Shown here: positions 10,411 to 20,480 of the stretch, in pieces
How positions within the stretch are numbered: position 1 is the stretch's first letter
Layout of the letters: each line of letters starts with the position of its first letter
From: Hemibagrus wyckioides
Lineage: Eukaryota; Chordata; Actinopteri; Siluriformes; Bagridae
Reading direction: 5' to 3'
Length of the DNA: 64,000 nt
Assembly (NCBI RefSeq): GCF_019097595.1
Contig: NC_080710.1
Span: forward strand, 22,135,780-22,199,779
Made by a program: the position numbers and the translations under genes
Notes under the pieces: model-generated
The model's input: the letters and a program-made list of their open reading frames with translations, nothing else
Database searches by the model: none
What the model was told of the DNA's origin: nothing

Positions 10411-13400
10411 TTTTTCGCACCAATTATCTCCGTTGTACTTAAACACTTCTTAAACACTATGTCGGTTGTGGGTCTGCCTTTGAGTGCAGGTGAGGATTCA
10501 TTCAAGCTGCACTCTGTGGACTTGGAGAAGCAGATCTGCGACCTATAGGTGAAGCTAGCTCAGCTGTGACAGCGGAAAGCCTCGCTGGAATCATCCTGGA
10601 CTGACGCTTACCTGTCCCAGGTAAATCCGCAGCATGAAACAAACACTCCCACAACCTCAACTCCGTGTTCTTCTCTGCCCAGGCCCAGCGCACCAAGGAC
10701 GCGGCCCACCCAGGTTTCGTTCACTCCGGTGCCGGGGTACCATGCAGCCTGGATGCAGCAGCAGCGGAAGACATGAGCCAAGCCCCGGGCGAGGACCTCT
10801 CCCCCTCCGCTACCACCAGTTTTCGAGATCTCGACCCGCAAACCCTTCGCTCCCCTCCGTGAGCCGGAGTGCGACGCGGTGATCATAGGAGACTCCATTG
10901 TCCGGCACGTCCGTGCAACCGAGGCTAAAGGTAAGGTGCGCACTCGCTGTTTTCCTGGTGCTTGTGTTGTTGATGTTGCTGCACAGGTACCCGTGATCCT
11001 GAATAAGAACATCGGAGCTGTGGTTCTCCATGCTGGCGCGAACGACATCAGGCTGAGGCAGACGGAGATCCTGAAGAAGGACTTCAGGAGCCTGGTGGAG
11101 AAGGTTCACACCACATCGCCCACGATGAGGATCATCATGTCAGGACCACTTCCCACATTCCAGCGAGGAATCGAGAGGTTCAGTTGGCTGTTTGCTTTGA
11201 ATGAATGGTTACAGTCTTGGTGTCAAGACCAGAAATTACCCTTTGTTGATAATTGGAATATTTTCTGGAAGCGTCCTAGGCTCTACCGTTCTGATGGCCT
11301 GCACCCAAGCAGAGTTGGAGCAGCAGTCGTCTGGGACAACATCTCCAGGACACTATGCACCATCTGATGGGTAAGTCATACCTTAGATTACAATTAAAAT
11401 AGCTACTGTTCAACTCACCAGATTGATACAAATGCACACACAGCTCGTCCTATAGAAACTGTGTCTGTTCCCCGAATAGTGAGCTCAATGGATATATTCA
11501 TTAATAGCTTTCGAAATAATCTAATCACAATTAAACCTGACAAAGGCCAAATAAGTAAAGAAAAACAATTTCTAAAGTTTTGGCTTCTCAACATTAGATC
11601 CCTTGCACCGAAAGCAATTACTGTCAAAGAAATGATCTCAGATTATAGTTTCGATACACTCTGTCTCACGGAAACCTGGCTTAGACCAAATGAATACATT
11701 GGTCTGAATGAGTCTACTCCATCAGGATATTCCTATAAGCATGAGCCCCCTCAGACTGGTCATGGTGGTTGCAACCATCTATAACAATTCTCTTACCGTT
11801 ACTCAGAAAATAGGACCCAGGTTTAGCTCATTTGAAGTGCTTATCCTTAATGTTGCACTCACTGACATACATAAAAAATCCCTACTATATCTTGCTCTGC
11901 CCACCGTATATAGACCCCAGGGGCCCTACACTGATTTTCTTAGAGTTTGCACACTTACTCTCAGATCTTTTGATCAGTTTTGACAAAGTGTTAATTGTAT
12001 GAGACTTTAACATTTATGTAGACGATGCTAATGATGCTTTAGGACTCACATTTATAGATTTACTAAATTCTTTTGGGGTTAAACAAACATTAATAGACCA
12101 ACGGGCACAAAGAGCTATTTAAACTCATCACCACGGCTAAATCAACAACGTATTTGTTAGATCCAATTCCAACTATATTGCTGAAAGAAGTAATACATGC
12201 AGCTGGAGAGCCTCTTCTCAATATTATTAATTCCTCGTTATATCTAGGTCATGTCCCAAAATCTCTCAAGTAGGCAGTTATTAAGCCTCTTCTTAAGAAA
12301 CCTAAACTAGACCCTAATGAACTATCAAATTACAGACCTATTTCAAACCTTCCGTTTATATCAAAAATATTAGAAAAAGTGGTGTCGGCTCAATTATGCT
12401 CCTTCTTACAGGAAAACAATATCCTTGAAGAATTTCAGTTAGGTTTCAGGCTCCATCATAGTACAGAAACTGCACTAGTTAAAATCACAAATGACTTGCT
12501 TTTAGCTTCGGACCAGGGGTGCATCTCCATATTAGTCCTGCTTGATCTTAGTGCTGCGTTTGACATAACATTCTCGTAGATCGCTTACAAAATCACATAG
12601 GTTTGCAGGGACAGTCATTAAAATGGTTTAGATCCTACCTGTCTGATCGATCCCATTTTGTAGATTTAAATGGAGAACTGTCCAGTGTAGTGCCAGTGAA
12701 ATACGGGGTCCCACAAGGATCAGTTTTAGAACCTCTGCTTTTCTCGGTATACATGCTTCCATTGGGTAACATCACTAGAAGGCATGGGGTTAGTTTCCAT
12801 TGTTATGCAGATGATACCCAGTTATATATCTCATCAAAACCAGATGAACTATCTAATTTGTCTAGAATTAACTGAGTGTGTTAAAGATATTAAAGATTGG
12901 ATGACCGATAATTTTCTAGTACTAAATTCTGATGAGACAGAGATATTACTTATTGGTTCAAAAATCAGTACACAAAAGCTCTCGCAATTCAGCTTGCATT
13001 TAGAAGGATGTACTATTACTACTAGCTCAACAGTGAAAGACCTGGGTGTAATATTAGACAGCAACTTGTCCTTTGAAAATCATATTTCTAAATATTACAA
13101 AAACAGCCTTCTTCCATCTTAGAAATGTTGCCAAGCTTAGGAACGTTTTATCTGTATCTGATGCAGAAAAGCTAGTTCATGCATTCATGACCTCCAGACT
13201 GGACTGTTGTAATGCATTACTAGGTGGTTGTCCTGCATCTTCAATAAACAAGCTACAGTTAGTCCAAAATGTAGCCGCCAGAGTTCTTACCAGGTCAAGA
13301 AAATATGATCATATAACCCCAATATTATCATCCCTGCACCGGCTACCTGTTAAGTTTAGAATTGACTATAAACTATCACTATTTACATTCAAGGCTTTAA

Positions 13401-14265
13401 ATGGTTTAGCTCCCACTTATCTAGCCAGTCTTCTAACACGTTACAATCCACCACACTCTTTAAGATCACAAAACTCTGGACTTCTGGTAGTTCCCACAAT
13501 ATCAAAGTCTACAAAAGGGGGTAGAGCGTTTTCGTATTTAGCTCCTAAACTTTGGAATAGTCTTCCTGACAGTGTGCGGGGCTCAGACACAGTCTCCCAG
13601 TTCAAACGTAGACTAAAGACTTATCTCTTTAGCTGGCATGCATTTAATACATCCCATAACCTTGTACTCCAGTACATCTGATTAAATGCACATTATCATC
13701 TAGTGCTGCTAATATTATGAACAGCAGCTATGCTAATTACTTTCCACTTGTTTCCTTTCTTCTACCCATCCCGAGGCATATAGAGATTGTGCCAGCTCCA
13801 GTGGCATCCAGAGATGGACCAGCTCCAGCCGGGTTCCGCTTTGAGGATTGGGTTATTCAAAGAAACGCTGCCAAAATTATGTGGACGACAACAACCTCCT
13901 TATTAATTTACATAACATTCTACACATGCTGTATCTGCGTCACACGATTGACTATACATAAATGCACAAAGGACATTGTTCATATCACACTCTCCGGTGT
14001 TTAGAATAATTTATAATAACACTCTCTGCTGTCACCCAAATGAGGATGGGTTCCCTTTTGAGTCTGGTTCCTCTCAAGATTTCTTCCTCATACCATCAAA
14101 GGGAGTTTTTCCTTGCCACAGTCGCCTCAGTCACCTCAGGCTTGCTCACTTGGGATAACATCTAAGACTGTTTGTCTGTTCATATGTTTGTTGTTTCTTA
14201 TGTAAGGCTGCTTTGAGACAATGCTCTTTGTTGAAAAGCGCTATACAAATAAAATTGAATTGAAT
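10211..14265 (+). mobile_element. L2-clade LINE, near full length but inactive (unit 1)
   Basis: About 4.05 kb, plus strand. In order: a 5' region with a 40-T tract (10,368-10,407); ORF1 with an SGNH/GDSL-type esterase domain (10,879-11,367; GDSIVRH and HAGANDIR blocks, final DGLHPSRVG); an endonuclease start (11,580-11,760; LNIRSLAPK and CLTETWLRP); reverse transcriptase (about 12,160-13,120; [27 protein letters not shown], catalytic YADDTQLY); and the C-terminal region (13,073-13,681). The 3' tail GCTATACAAATAAAATTGA and its short ATTGA repeats are typical of fish L2. Many stops and frameshifts break it, including a TAG near 12,270 that unit 2 lacks. It sits inside a Tc1 remnant. Confidence 0.9.
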
Positions 14266-14312
14266 GCGCATGTAAAGGCAGACGTCCCAAAACTTTTGGC
14301 TATTAAGTGTAT
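14266..14312 (+). mobile_element. Tc1 remnant, right terminal piece (unit 1)
   Basis: These 47 bases (GCGCATGTAAAGGCAGACG, then CCCAAAACTTTTGGC and so on) are the usual right end of fish Tc1 elements of this type. They continue exactly from the piece ending at 10,210, showing that the L2 landed near the end of the older Tc1. An ATG at both junctions could be a 3-bp target duplication. Confidence 0.8.
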
Positions 14313-14376
14313 ATTACCTTTTGCACTTGTAAGTAAATTACAGTGTTTTCTGTAAGTCAACCTTTAGTGACATAAT

Positions 14377-15540
14377 CACATTGGACGAAGGCGTATTTGG
14401 AAGGACAACTGCTGGGTGCTGGAGGATTGGCTGTGTTTTTGCTGGGACACGCAAAGAAGACGGATTGCCAGTAAGTCTTTCCATTTCTGTTTTTACTCAA
14501 GCCTTTGACCAGTTTTCTACATAATCAGAAGTAAAGTTGATCAGTGCTACTAATGGACAGAAGGTAAGCAATCACGTCTTAACAAATTTTAATCTTCTAA
14601 GCCTAATTTGCACTCAAATTAGAGAAAAACATTATAACAATATTAAAACTGAACTCAGGAATGGCAGTGTTCACTAGTAGGCACTAGTAGTTCCTTTTGA
14701 AGGAGGCTGATTGTTATATGTCTCTTAACCTCCCTTTACTTTGACATCTTTTGCTGCTACTGTACATTTGACATCATGGATCACTGTAGCATTGTGGGAT
14801 TGGCAGTAAAGTTGCAAAGCTGTTATTTAAAAGCAGTAACTACTGCTCTTTCATGCATAAAATTAAAATGATGTAACCTCACAAGCCAGATGAGTCTGAA
14901 GAGCTCTTTTAGTTACTTTATGTATGCAAATGATTTCATTTAATTACTCATAACACATTCATCTTTCCTCAGGTTGCAATCAAGTACGTCTCCAAAAAGA
15001 TGCCTTATGAAAAACTGCAGCTTGTAAGTTTCTTTATCATGATGTACATCTTACCTAAAAATCAGATTTCTAAGAAGACCTTGATAAGTAGTATTACAAA
15101 GGATGGCATTATAATGTGTGGCACTCATTCTTTCCTTTTTGTACCATACCACACCACAGACAGGATATGGATGGCTGCCCATTGAGATAGCTTTGACGAT
15201 CCTTGCAAACACAGAACCTTGCTCAAAAATCCTGAAGATTCTGGACTTGTACGAAGAGGCAAAATGATACGTTTTCGTCCAGGAACAGCCTGAACCATGT
15301 GTGGACCTCGAGGAATTCTCCGGCCAGCAAGGTGGATATTTGACTGAGGTCGTGGCTCGCCATGTTATGTTTCAGCTGATGGAGGCTCTGAAGCATTGTA
15401 AGAGCCAGGGGATACTGCATCATGATGTCAAGCCAGAAAACATTCTGATTCAGACAGGCACGTGGCAAGTCAAGCTGTTTGACTTGAAAGAGACCTCGTC
15501 AAATACGAGGAGCATTATGCAGAGCATTATGTGGAAGTAA
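14377..15540 (+). pseudogene. PIM-like kinase pseudogene, exons 3-5 only (unit 1)
   Basis: Diverged copy of exons 3 (14,377 to about 14,471), 4 (14,973-15,023) and 5 (15,160-15,540) of the intact kinase. Exons 1-2 are missing, as a Tc1 remnant lies directly upstream. The acceptor AG before exon 3 is gone. One base is lost in the glycine-loop segment, shifting the frame. Exon 5 has a TGA near 15,266, HHD in place of the catalytic-loop HRD, and a deletion that destroys DFG so that the frame ends at 15,540. Exon 4 is intact and keeps VAIK and its splice sites. Exons 6-7 are absent. It is dead as a kinase. Exon 4 and the late exon 5 frame could still be transcribed. Confidence 0.9.
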
Positions 15541-15899
15541 CCTCCAAATGACCTTGCCTTGTTCTACATTGAATCACACATGACTAAATGCACTAATACT
15601 TTGAATTTTGAATATAATGTTTCATTTCTAATATTGTAAGACTGTTATGATCTAGCTGTGCTAATGTATAATTGAGAGCATGAGCTTCAGGCAGAATTAC
15701 AGTTGAACATGCAAAATTAATCTGCTTTTGTTAAATTTGTTTCTCAGCAAGGACTTGTCATAATCACTTTTTCAGAACTGACATTGAAAAGGGAAATTAT
15801 AGTTTTTGGATTTAGGGTTTCTAGCGTTTATAATCAATGAGAAAGAGATTAGAAATAGAAATGAGATTGTATTGTGAATTTATTTTTGAATAACCACAG
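15541..15899. other. AT-rich spacer after kinase pseudogene (unit 1)
   Basis: No feature recognised. It ends in a pyrimidine-poor but usable splice acceptor (CCACAG at 15,894-15,899) directly before a 103-codon open frame. Confidence 0.4.
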
Positions 15900-16211
15900 A
15901 CCCGAGGAACTACTGTACAATGTCTGTTTAAACATTGCCTCTCAGTCCTATGTAGACATTATGGCAATAATGTTAAGCTCCAACTCTTCTGCATTCATGC
16001 ATCTCCTGAACATCTCCCGATCAGCTACCGGTGTATTCGCTCGGCCGAGGTGGAGGGTCAGCGCGCACACAGGAGCAGCAGTGGAGTGAAGTTCTGTGTT
16101 GTGTCCGATCTTCAGTCAAGAGGAGCTGAACATGCCTTAGAGATCTTGTACTTCTTGGATTCTATCACAAGTCAAAGTCTGCTGTTGCGTGGACCATCTG
16201 TCTGGCATTAA
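15900..16211 (+). other. Unassigned 103-codon open frame without ATG, possible terminal exon (unit 1)
   Basis: From a possible acceptor at 15,898-15,899 a plus-strand frame stays open to TAA at 16,209-16,211. It starts TRGTTVQCLFKHC, has HASPEHLPISYRC and CVVSDLQSRGAEHAL in the middle, and ends GPSVWH. It has no start codon, so it could only be an exon. The stretch is clearly richer in G+C than its surroundings, and its residue composition looks protein-like. I do not recognise it. It could be a fossil terminal exon of a non-kinase gene or chance. The same frame is intact in unit 2 at 34,950-35,261, but that copy is too similar to count as independent evidence. Confidence 0.3.
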
Positions 16212-16673
16212 ACTGACACCAAAACCAGCACATGTTTATAATTATACGAGTTGCCTGTTTTCTGGCTTGATCTGAAATTTTTACATCACTTAAGTGTGTG
16301 GTGGTGTATTCATCAAGTGCAAATGACAAAGAAATTTCAAGAAAATTTTCATGATGTACCTAGTAGTGTTCTTTTTTCATTTTCCACTGTTTCCTTCACC
16401 TGTCTGTCTTGTCATTGAGAACTTTGAAAGGGCTCAAAGTTGAATGTAATCCACATTACATTAATGTGAATATAAACCACATTACATCAAAGTTGAATCC
16501 ACATTCATACTAATTTTCAGGATCAAATAAATATATGTATATATTACATTGTTTACAACCTGTGTCTTGTGTTGTGTACCACACAAATGGGCAGATTAGT
16601 GCAGTTAGTGGACACTAATAACTGCTTAATATTTTAACATGGTTTAAAGGGTTAACATAAGTTAAGTTGTCTT
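16212..16673. other. AT-rich spacer (unit 1)
   Basis: No gene seen. It contains a small imperfect repeat of a CCACATTACAT motif around 16,450-16,510. Confidence 0.4.
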
Positions 16674-16773
16674 TGTCACATTTACATTACTGCACAGTGA
16701 AATTCATTCTTTGCATATCCCATCCTTGGGGGTTGAACCCAGATCTTCTGGTCAACGACTCAGAGCCTTAACC
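16674..16773. repeat. SINE-like dispersed repeat fragment (unit 1)
   Basis: The segment running from CACAGTGAAATTC through GCATATCCC, GGTTGAACCC and CAGAGCCTTAACC matches my memory of a common fish dispersed repeat, with its middle part deleted. The family name is uncertain. Confidence 0.5.
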
Positions 16774-16930
16774 TTAATTGTGATCTGGATCCTAGCACAA
16801 ACACACTGACTAATCAAAACAGTAATACATCCATGTAGCTAACATGACAACATTTCTGAGAAACTGAATCTTTTTATTTATTTAATGTTGAATGTTAGAC
16901 AGTTAGCTAAAACGAGCCACCATGACAAGA

Positions 16931-16990
16931 CTTTTTTTCCTCTCCCCCCATACCCCCCCTCACCCAAACCCCCCCCCCCCCCCACTCCCC
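16931..16990. repeat. Poly-C / T-C rich tract (unit 1)
   Basis: Long runs of C interrupted by T and A, at the 5' side of the minisatellite upstream of the kinase start. The matching tract in unit 2 (about 35,985-36,038) differs in length and pattern, so it is unstable or error-prone in assembly. Confidence 0.8.
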
Positions 16991-17048
16991 CCAAAACGTT
17001 CTAAAATTCAAATTTTAAAAATACACGAGTGGTGCGGCGTTAGAAACA

Positions 17049-17410
17049 GATACAACTACAGGAGAAAAACCGGAGAGATTCACCATCATAACAAGTGAGT
17101 ATTGGATACAACTACAGGAGAAATACCGGAGAGATTCACCATCATAACAAGTGAGTACTGGATACAACTACAAGAGAAATACCGGAGAGATTCACCATCA
17201 TAACAAGTGAGTATTGGATACAACATCAGAAGAAATACCGGAGAGATTCATCATCAGAAGAAATACCGGAGAGATTCATCATCAGAAGAAATACCGGAGA
17301 GATTCACCATCAGAAGAAATACCGGAGAGATTCACCATCAGAAGAAATACCGGAGATATTCACCATCAGAAGAAATACCGGATTGATTCACCATCATAAG
17401 AAGTGAGTAT
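17049..17410 (+). repeat. Minisatellite just upstream of the kinase start (unit 1, 362 bp)
   Basis: Three tandem units of 56 bp (ATACAACTACAGGAG, then AAATACCGGAGAGATTCACC, then ATCATAACAAGTGAGTAT) are followed by a run of 28-bp units built around ATCAGAAGAAATACCGG. The 56-bp unit is itself a 28-bp unit plus a diverged one. The array ends 38 bp before the kinase ATG at 17,449. Each 56-bp unit contains an AAGTGAGTAT stretch resembling a 5' splice donor. Open frames through it reflect the repeat and are not genes. Confidence 0.95.
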
Positions 17411-17448
17411 CGGCAATTGATACCGAGAATAAAGCGACACCTGCTGGG

Positions 17449-20400
17449 ATGTTTCTGAACGGCTATAAAAGTGCATCTTCACCGGCTGTGATGGGAACCG
17501 TGTCCACGGCAGTGGGCTCACAGCGGACTCCCACAGGTAAGTGTTTTTATTCACACTCTGTTATCAAAATGTAGTAATATATTATATAGTTGTATTGTTA
17601 GTACCCTGTCTGAAAGGTAATTTGAATGGAAAAGGGTTTTAATTTTAGTATTTTAACGTGTATATACACCAGAGGGCGCCAACACGGCGCTAGCGAGCTA
17701 ACAGTCGCTCACTTCTGAAGTTTGGATCATTTTACTGAATCGGATCTTTGAATCTCTTTTCGAGTCATTTCGTTCATTTCATTCATTTCAGCGGAATATA
17801 ACTGCAATGTTACGTGTTAGCCGCAAACATTGATCACTAAGAAAAAAAGGAAGGAAAATAACTTTAAATCAATGTGTAAGGAGAAGATGAGTTTAGCTAT
17901 ATAAGTATACACACAGCAAGAGGAGGGAGGAATAACATCACATCTTAGTTCAGATGATAACAAGGATTTAAAAAAGGGTTGAGAAATATTTTTAGTTCAT
18001 ATTTTTGTTGCATAAAATGATTTTTTTTTCATATTGATGCATACTACAATCAAAATGTTCATGATATTCTAAGCACATCTTATAAGATAGTATCTTTTTA
18101 GATTATATGACACTGGGAGGATGGTACACAGTGACAGAAAATGTCTTGCTTTAGCAATATTCACCATAAATAATTGTCTGTGGAATATATTTTAATGGAA
18201 ACGGACTCTGAAACTAAATCTATTAGTTTATATGTTCAAAGTTGTCCTGAAGAAGTAATTCTCTTCCTATGTTTAACGTTAAACATCACCCAACGCAGTG
18301 AACTAAAAGTGTTCTTTTGTGTCACCGTTTCAACCCCCAGCTAAGCCGTTAAAGAACACTCATCGTCACCATAAAATCCCAAGGTGTACCCAAAGGACCA
18401 TTCAGAAAAGAAAGCGCTTGTTCTCGGGGCAGGCTGCAAACCCTTCGGAGCATCGGGGGTGTAAGGAGACAGACCAGCCCAGTAACCTGGCAGATACAAC
18501 CGAGCCTCTGCAGAAGAGACCAAGAACAGAGAGAAGTCCAGAGGAACCTGCTAACCAACCTATTATACGTCTTTCCAAATGTAAGGCAGAACTCATAGGT
18601 GAAATGCATAAAAAGTGGGCTGAGTTACATGAATAAGAGACTTATAATTGGATGTTTTTTGCAGCACATTGGACGAAGGCGTATTTGGAAGGAGAACTGC
18701 TGGGTGCAGGAGGATTTGGTTGTGTGTTTGCTGGGATACGGAAAGAAGACGGATTGCCAGTAAGTCTTTCCATTTCTGTTTTTACTCTAGCCTTTGACCA
18801 ATGTTCTACACAATCAGAAGTAAAGTTGATCAGTGCTCCTAATGTTCAGAAGGTAATCAATAACTTAACAAATTTTAATCTTCTAAGCTTAATTTGCAGT
18901 CAATTGCTGCCAGGTATTAGTCATAATCTTAAATATTAAAACTGAACTCAGGAATGTGTTCACTGGTAGGTGACTGTGCCTTTTGAAGGACGCTGATTGT
19001 TATACGTCTCTTGACCTCCCTTTATTCTGACATATTTTACTGCTAATCTTGACATGGATCACTGTAGAATTGTGAGATTGGCAATAAAATTGCAAAGCTC
19101 TTATTCAAAAGCAGTAATTACTGCTCTTTCATGCATGTCTAAAATTATATAACCTCACAAGCCAAATGTGTCTGAAGACCTCTTTTAGTTACTTCATGTA
19201 TGTAAATGATTTCATTTAATTGTACATAACACATTCATCTTTCCTCAGGTTGCAATCAAGTTTGTCTCCAAGACAATGCCCTATGAAAAACTGCAGCTTG
19301 TAAGTTTCTTTATCATAATATACATCCTACCTATTACTATAACCTAGCACACATACTAAAAATCAGATTTCTACAAAGATAGTATTACAAAGGATGGCGT
19401 TATAGCGTGTGGCACTTATTCTTTCCTTTTTGTCCCATACTACAGACAGGATATGGATGGCTCCCCACTGAGATAGCGCTGATGGTCCTTGCAAACTTCA
19501 AACCTTGCTCAAGAATCCTCAAGATTCTGGACTGGTTCGAAGAGCCAAAACACTATGTTGTCATTCTGGAACGGCCTGAACCATGTCTGGACCTCCATGA
19601 ATTCTCCAGCAAGCAAGGTGGATGTTTGACTGAGGTCGTGGCTCGCCATGTGATGTTTCAGCTGATGGAGGCGCTGACACATTGTAAGAGCCAGGGGATA
19701 CTGCACCGTGATGTCAAGCCAGAAAACATCCTTATTCAGACAGGCACATGGCAGGTCAAGCTGTTTGACTTCGGTTGCGGAGACCTCGTCAAAGACTATT
19801 ACAATGACTTCGCAGGTGTCTGATTTGAGACCATGAGTTCTTGGTGGCAGCAAGTACTGTGACTCTTTTTCTAAATCTAAAGTATCTTTGTTAACAGGCA
19901 CATCTGAATATGCCCCTCCTGAGTGGTTCATCCAGGGGCAGTATCGGGCAGACCCAGCTACCGTCTGGTCTGTGGGAGTGACACTGTACAGGCTGGTGTG
20001 TGGCTGTCTGCCTTTCAGGACCACTGAGGAAACAAAAATTGGCTATTTGTTCTTCCCTGAAAGTCTGTCTCAAGGCAAGAAAGTAGAAAGACTGATAAGC
20101 TATGGACTAATTAATAGCAGACTGAACTATACCTTATACACAGACTTGAGCAGAGAAAGAAGTGTTCATTTATTTTAATGTATTATATTTTATGACTATG
20201 TATTAATTAGTCAATATGATAAAATTGACAGGAAATGTGTAGAGTTACAAGTGTGAGGAATTTCTAATGTACTCTACAGCATTTTCGTTAAAGGATTATT
20301 TATAATAAAGCAGGTTCTTTACGGGGTTAAGTATTAGATTCTTCTTTCTATGTCTTATTGATTCATGTACCTGGGTATTGTGTAACAGAGTGCAGCGATC

Positions 20401-20480
20401 TGATCCGTTGGTGTCTGAGACCCAATGAAGAAGACAGACCCAGCCTGGAGGAAATAGAGTTTCACCAATGGTTTTACTAA
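17449..20480 (+). CDS. PIM-like serine/threonine kinase, complete copy 2 (376 aa)
   Basis: Seven exons: 17449-17536, 18341-18598, 18665-18759, 19249-19299, 19446-19815, 19898-20074, 20389-20480. They join to 1,131 nt with matching phases. Residues 1-115 are a basic, low-complexity region with NLS-like IQKRKRL and LQKRPRTERS. The kinase domain follows: glycine loop LLGAGGFGCV (127-136), VAIK lysine 151, alpha-C glutamate 173, PIM-type hinge ERPEP (206-210), HRD 251-253, Asn258, DFG 272-274, APPEW 293-297. Hinge proline and overall layout mark the PIM family, expanded in fish. The ATG at 17,449 opens exon 1, and the spliced frame stays open from it. Intron 2 is only 66 bp; if retained it gives a 127-residue protein without kinase domain. 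Intron 6 has a GC donor. AATAAA lies at 20,684-20,689. Role in survival or growth signalling is inferred from the family; substrate unknown. Confidence 0.92.
20075..20076 (+). other. GC splice donor of kinase intron 6 (GC-AG intron), copy 2
   Basis: Exon 6 ends CAAG and the intron starts GCAAGAAA, close to the GC-donor consensus AG/GCAAGT. Joining here to the acceptor before 20,389 gives SLSQECSDLIRWCL in frame, aligning with the conserved end of PIM kinases. No GT donor nearby keeps both phase and conserved residues. The same donor is at 929-930 and 39,036-39,037. Confidence 0.85.

Larger units (their letters stand above)
1..19146. repeat. Tandem array unit 1 (about 19.1 kb, left end cut by window)
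   Basis: The first bases of the window recur at 19,147 and 38,108, and every landmark (kinase exons, gag remnant, L2, broken kinase copy) recurs in the same order and strand. Offset to unit 2 is 19,146 at the kinase exons, 19,064 over the gag/Gypsy part, 19,047 over the L2 and 19,050 over the broken kinase copy. Small indels explain the shifts: about 75 bp near 2,078, a poly-T tract, a poly-C tract and a minisatellite. By eye the units differ at only a few scattered bases. The true left boundary is outside the window, so the unit start used here is only a phase. Confidence 0.95.

Noticed and set aside
10879..11367. Possible host SGNH/GDSL esterase gene
   Set aside because: It sits at the ORF1 position of an L2 LINE, with endonuclease and reverse transcriptase following, so it is the transposon's own esterase domain.
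17214..17399. 61-codon repetitive frame in the minisatellite
   Set aside because: Created by the in-frame 28-bp repeat pattern; length changes between units and no start context.
17049..17410. CRISPR-like appearance of regularly spaced repeats
   Set aside because: No unique spacers; units are contiguous tandem copies in a vertebrate genome.
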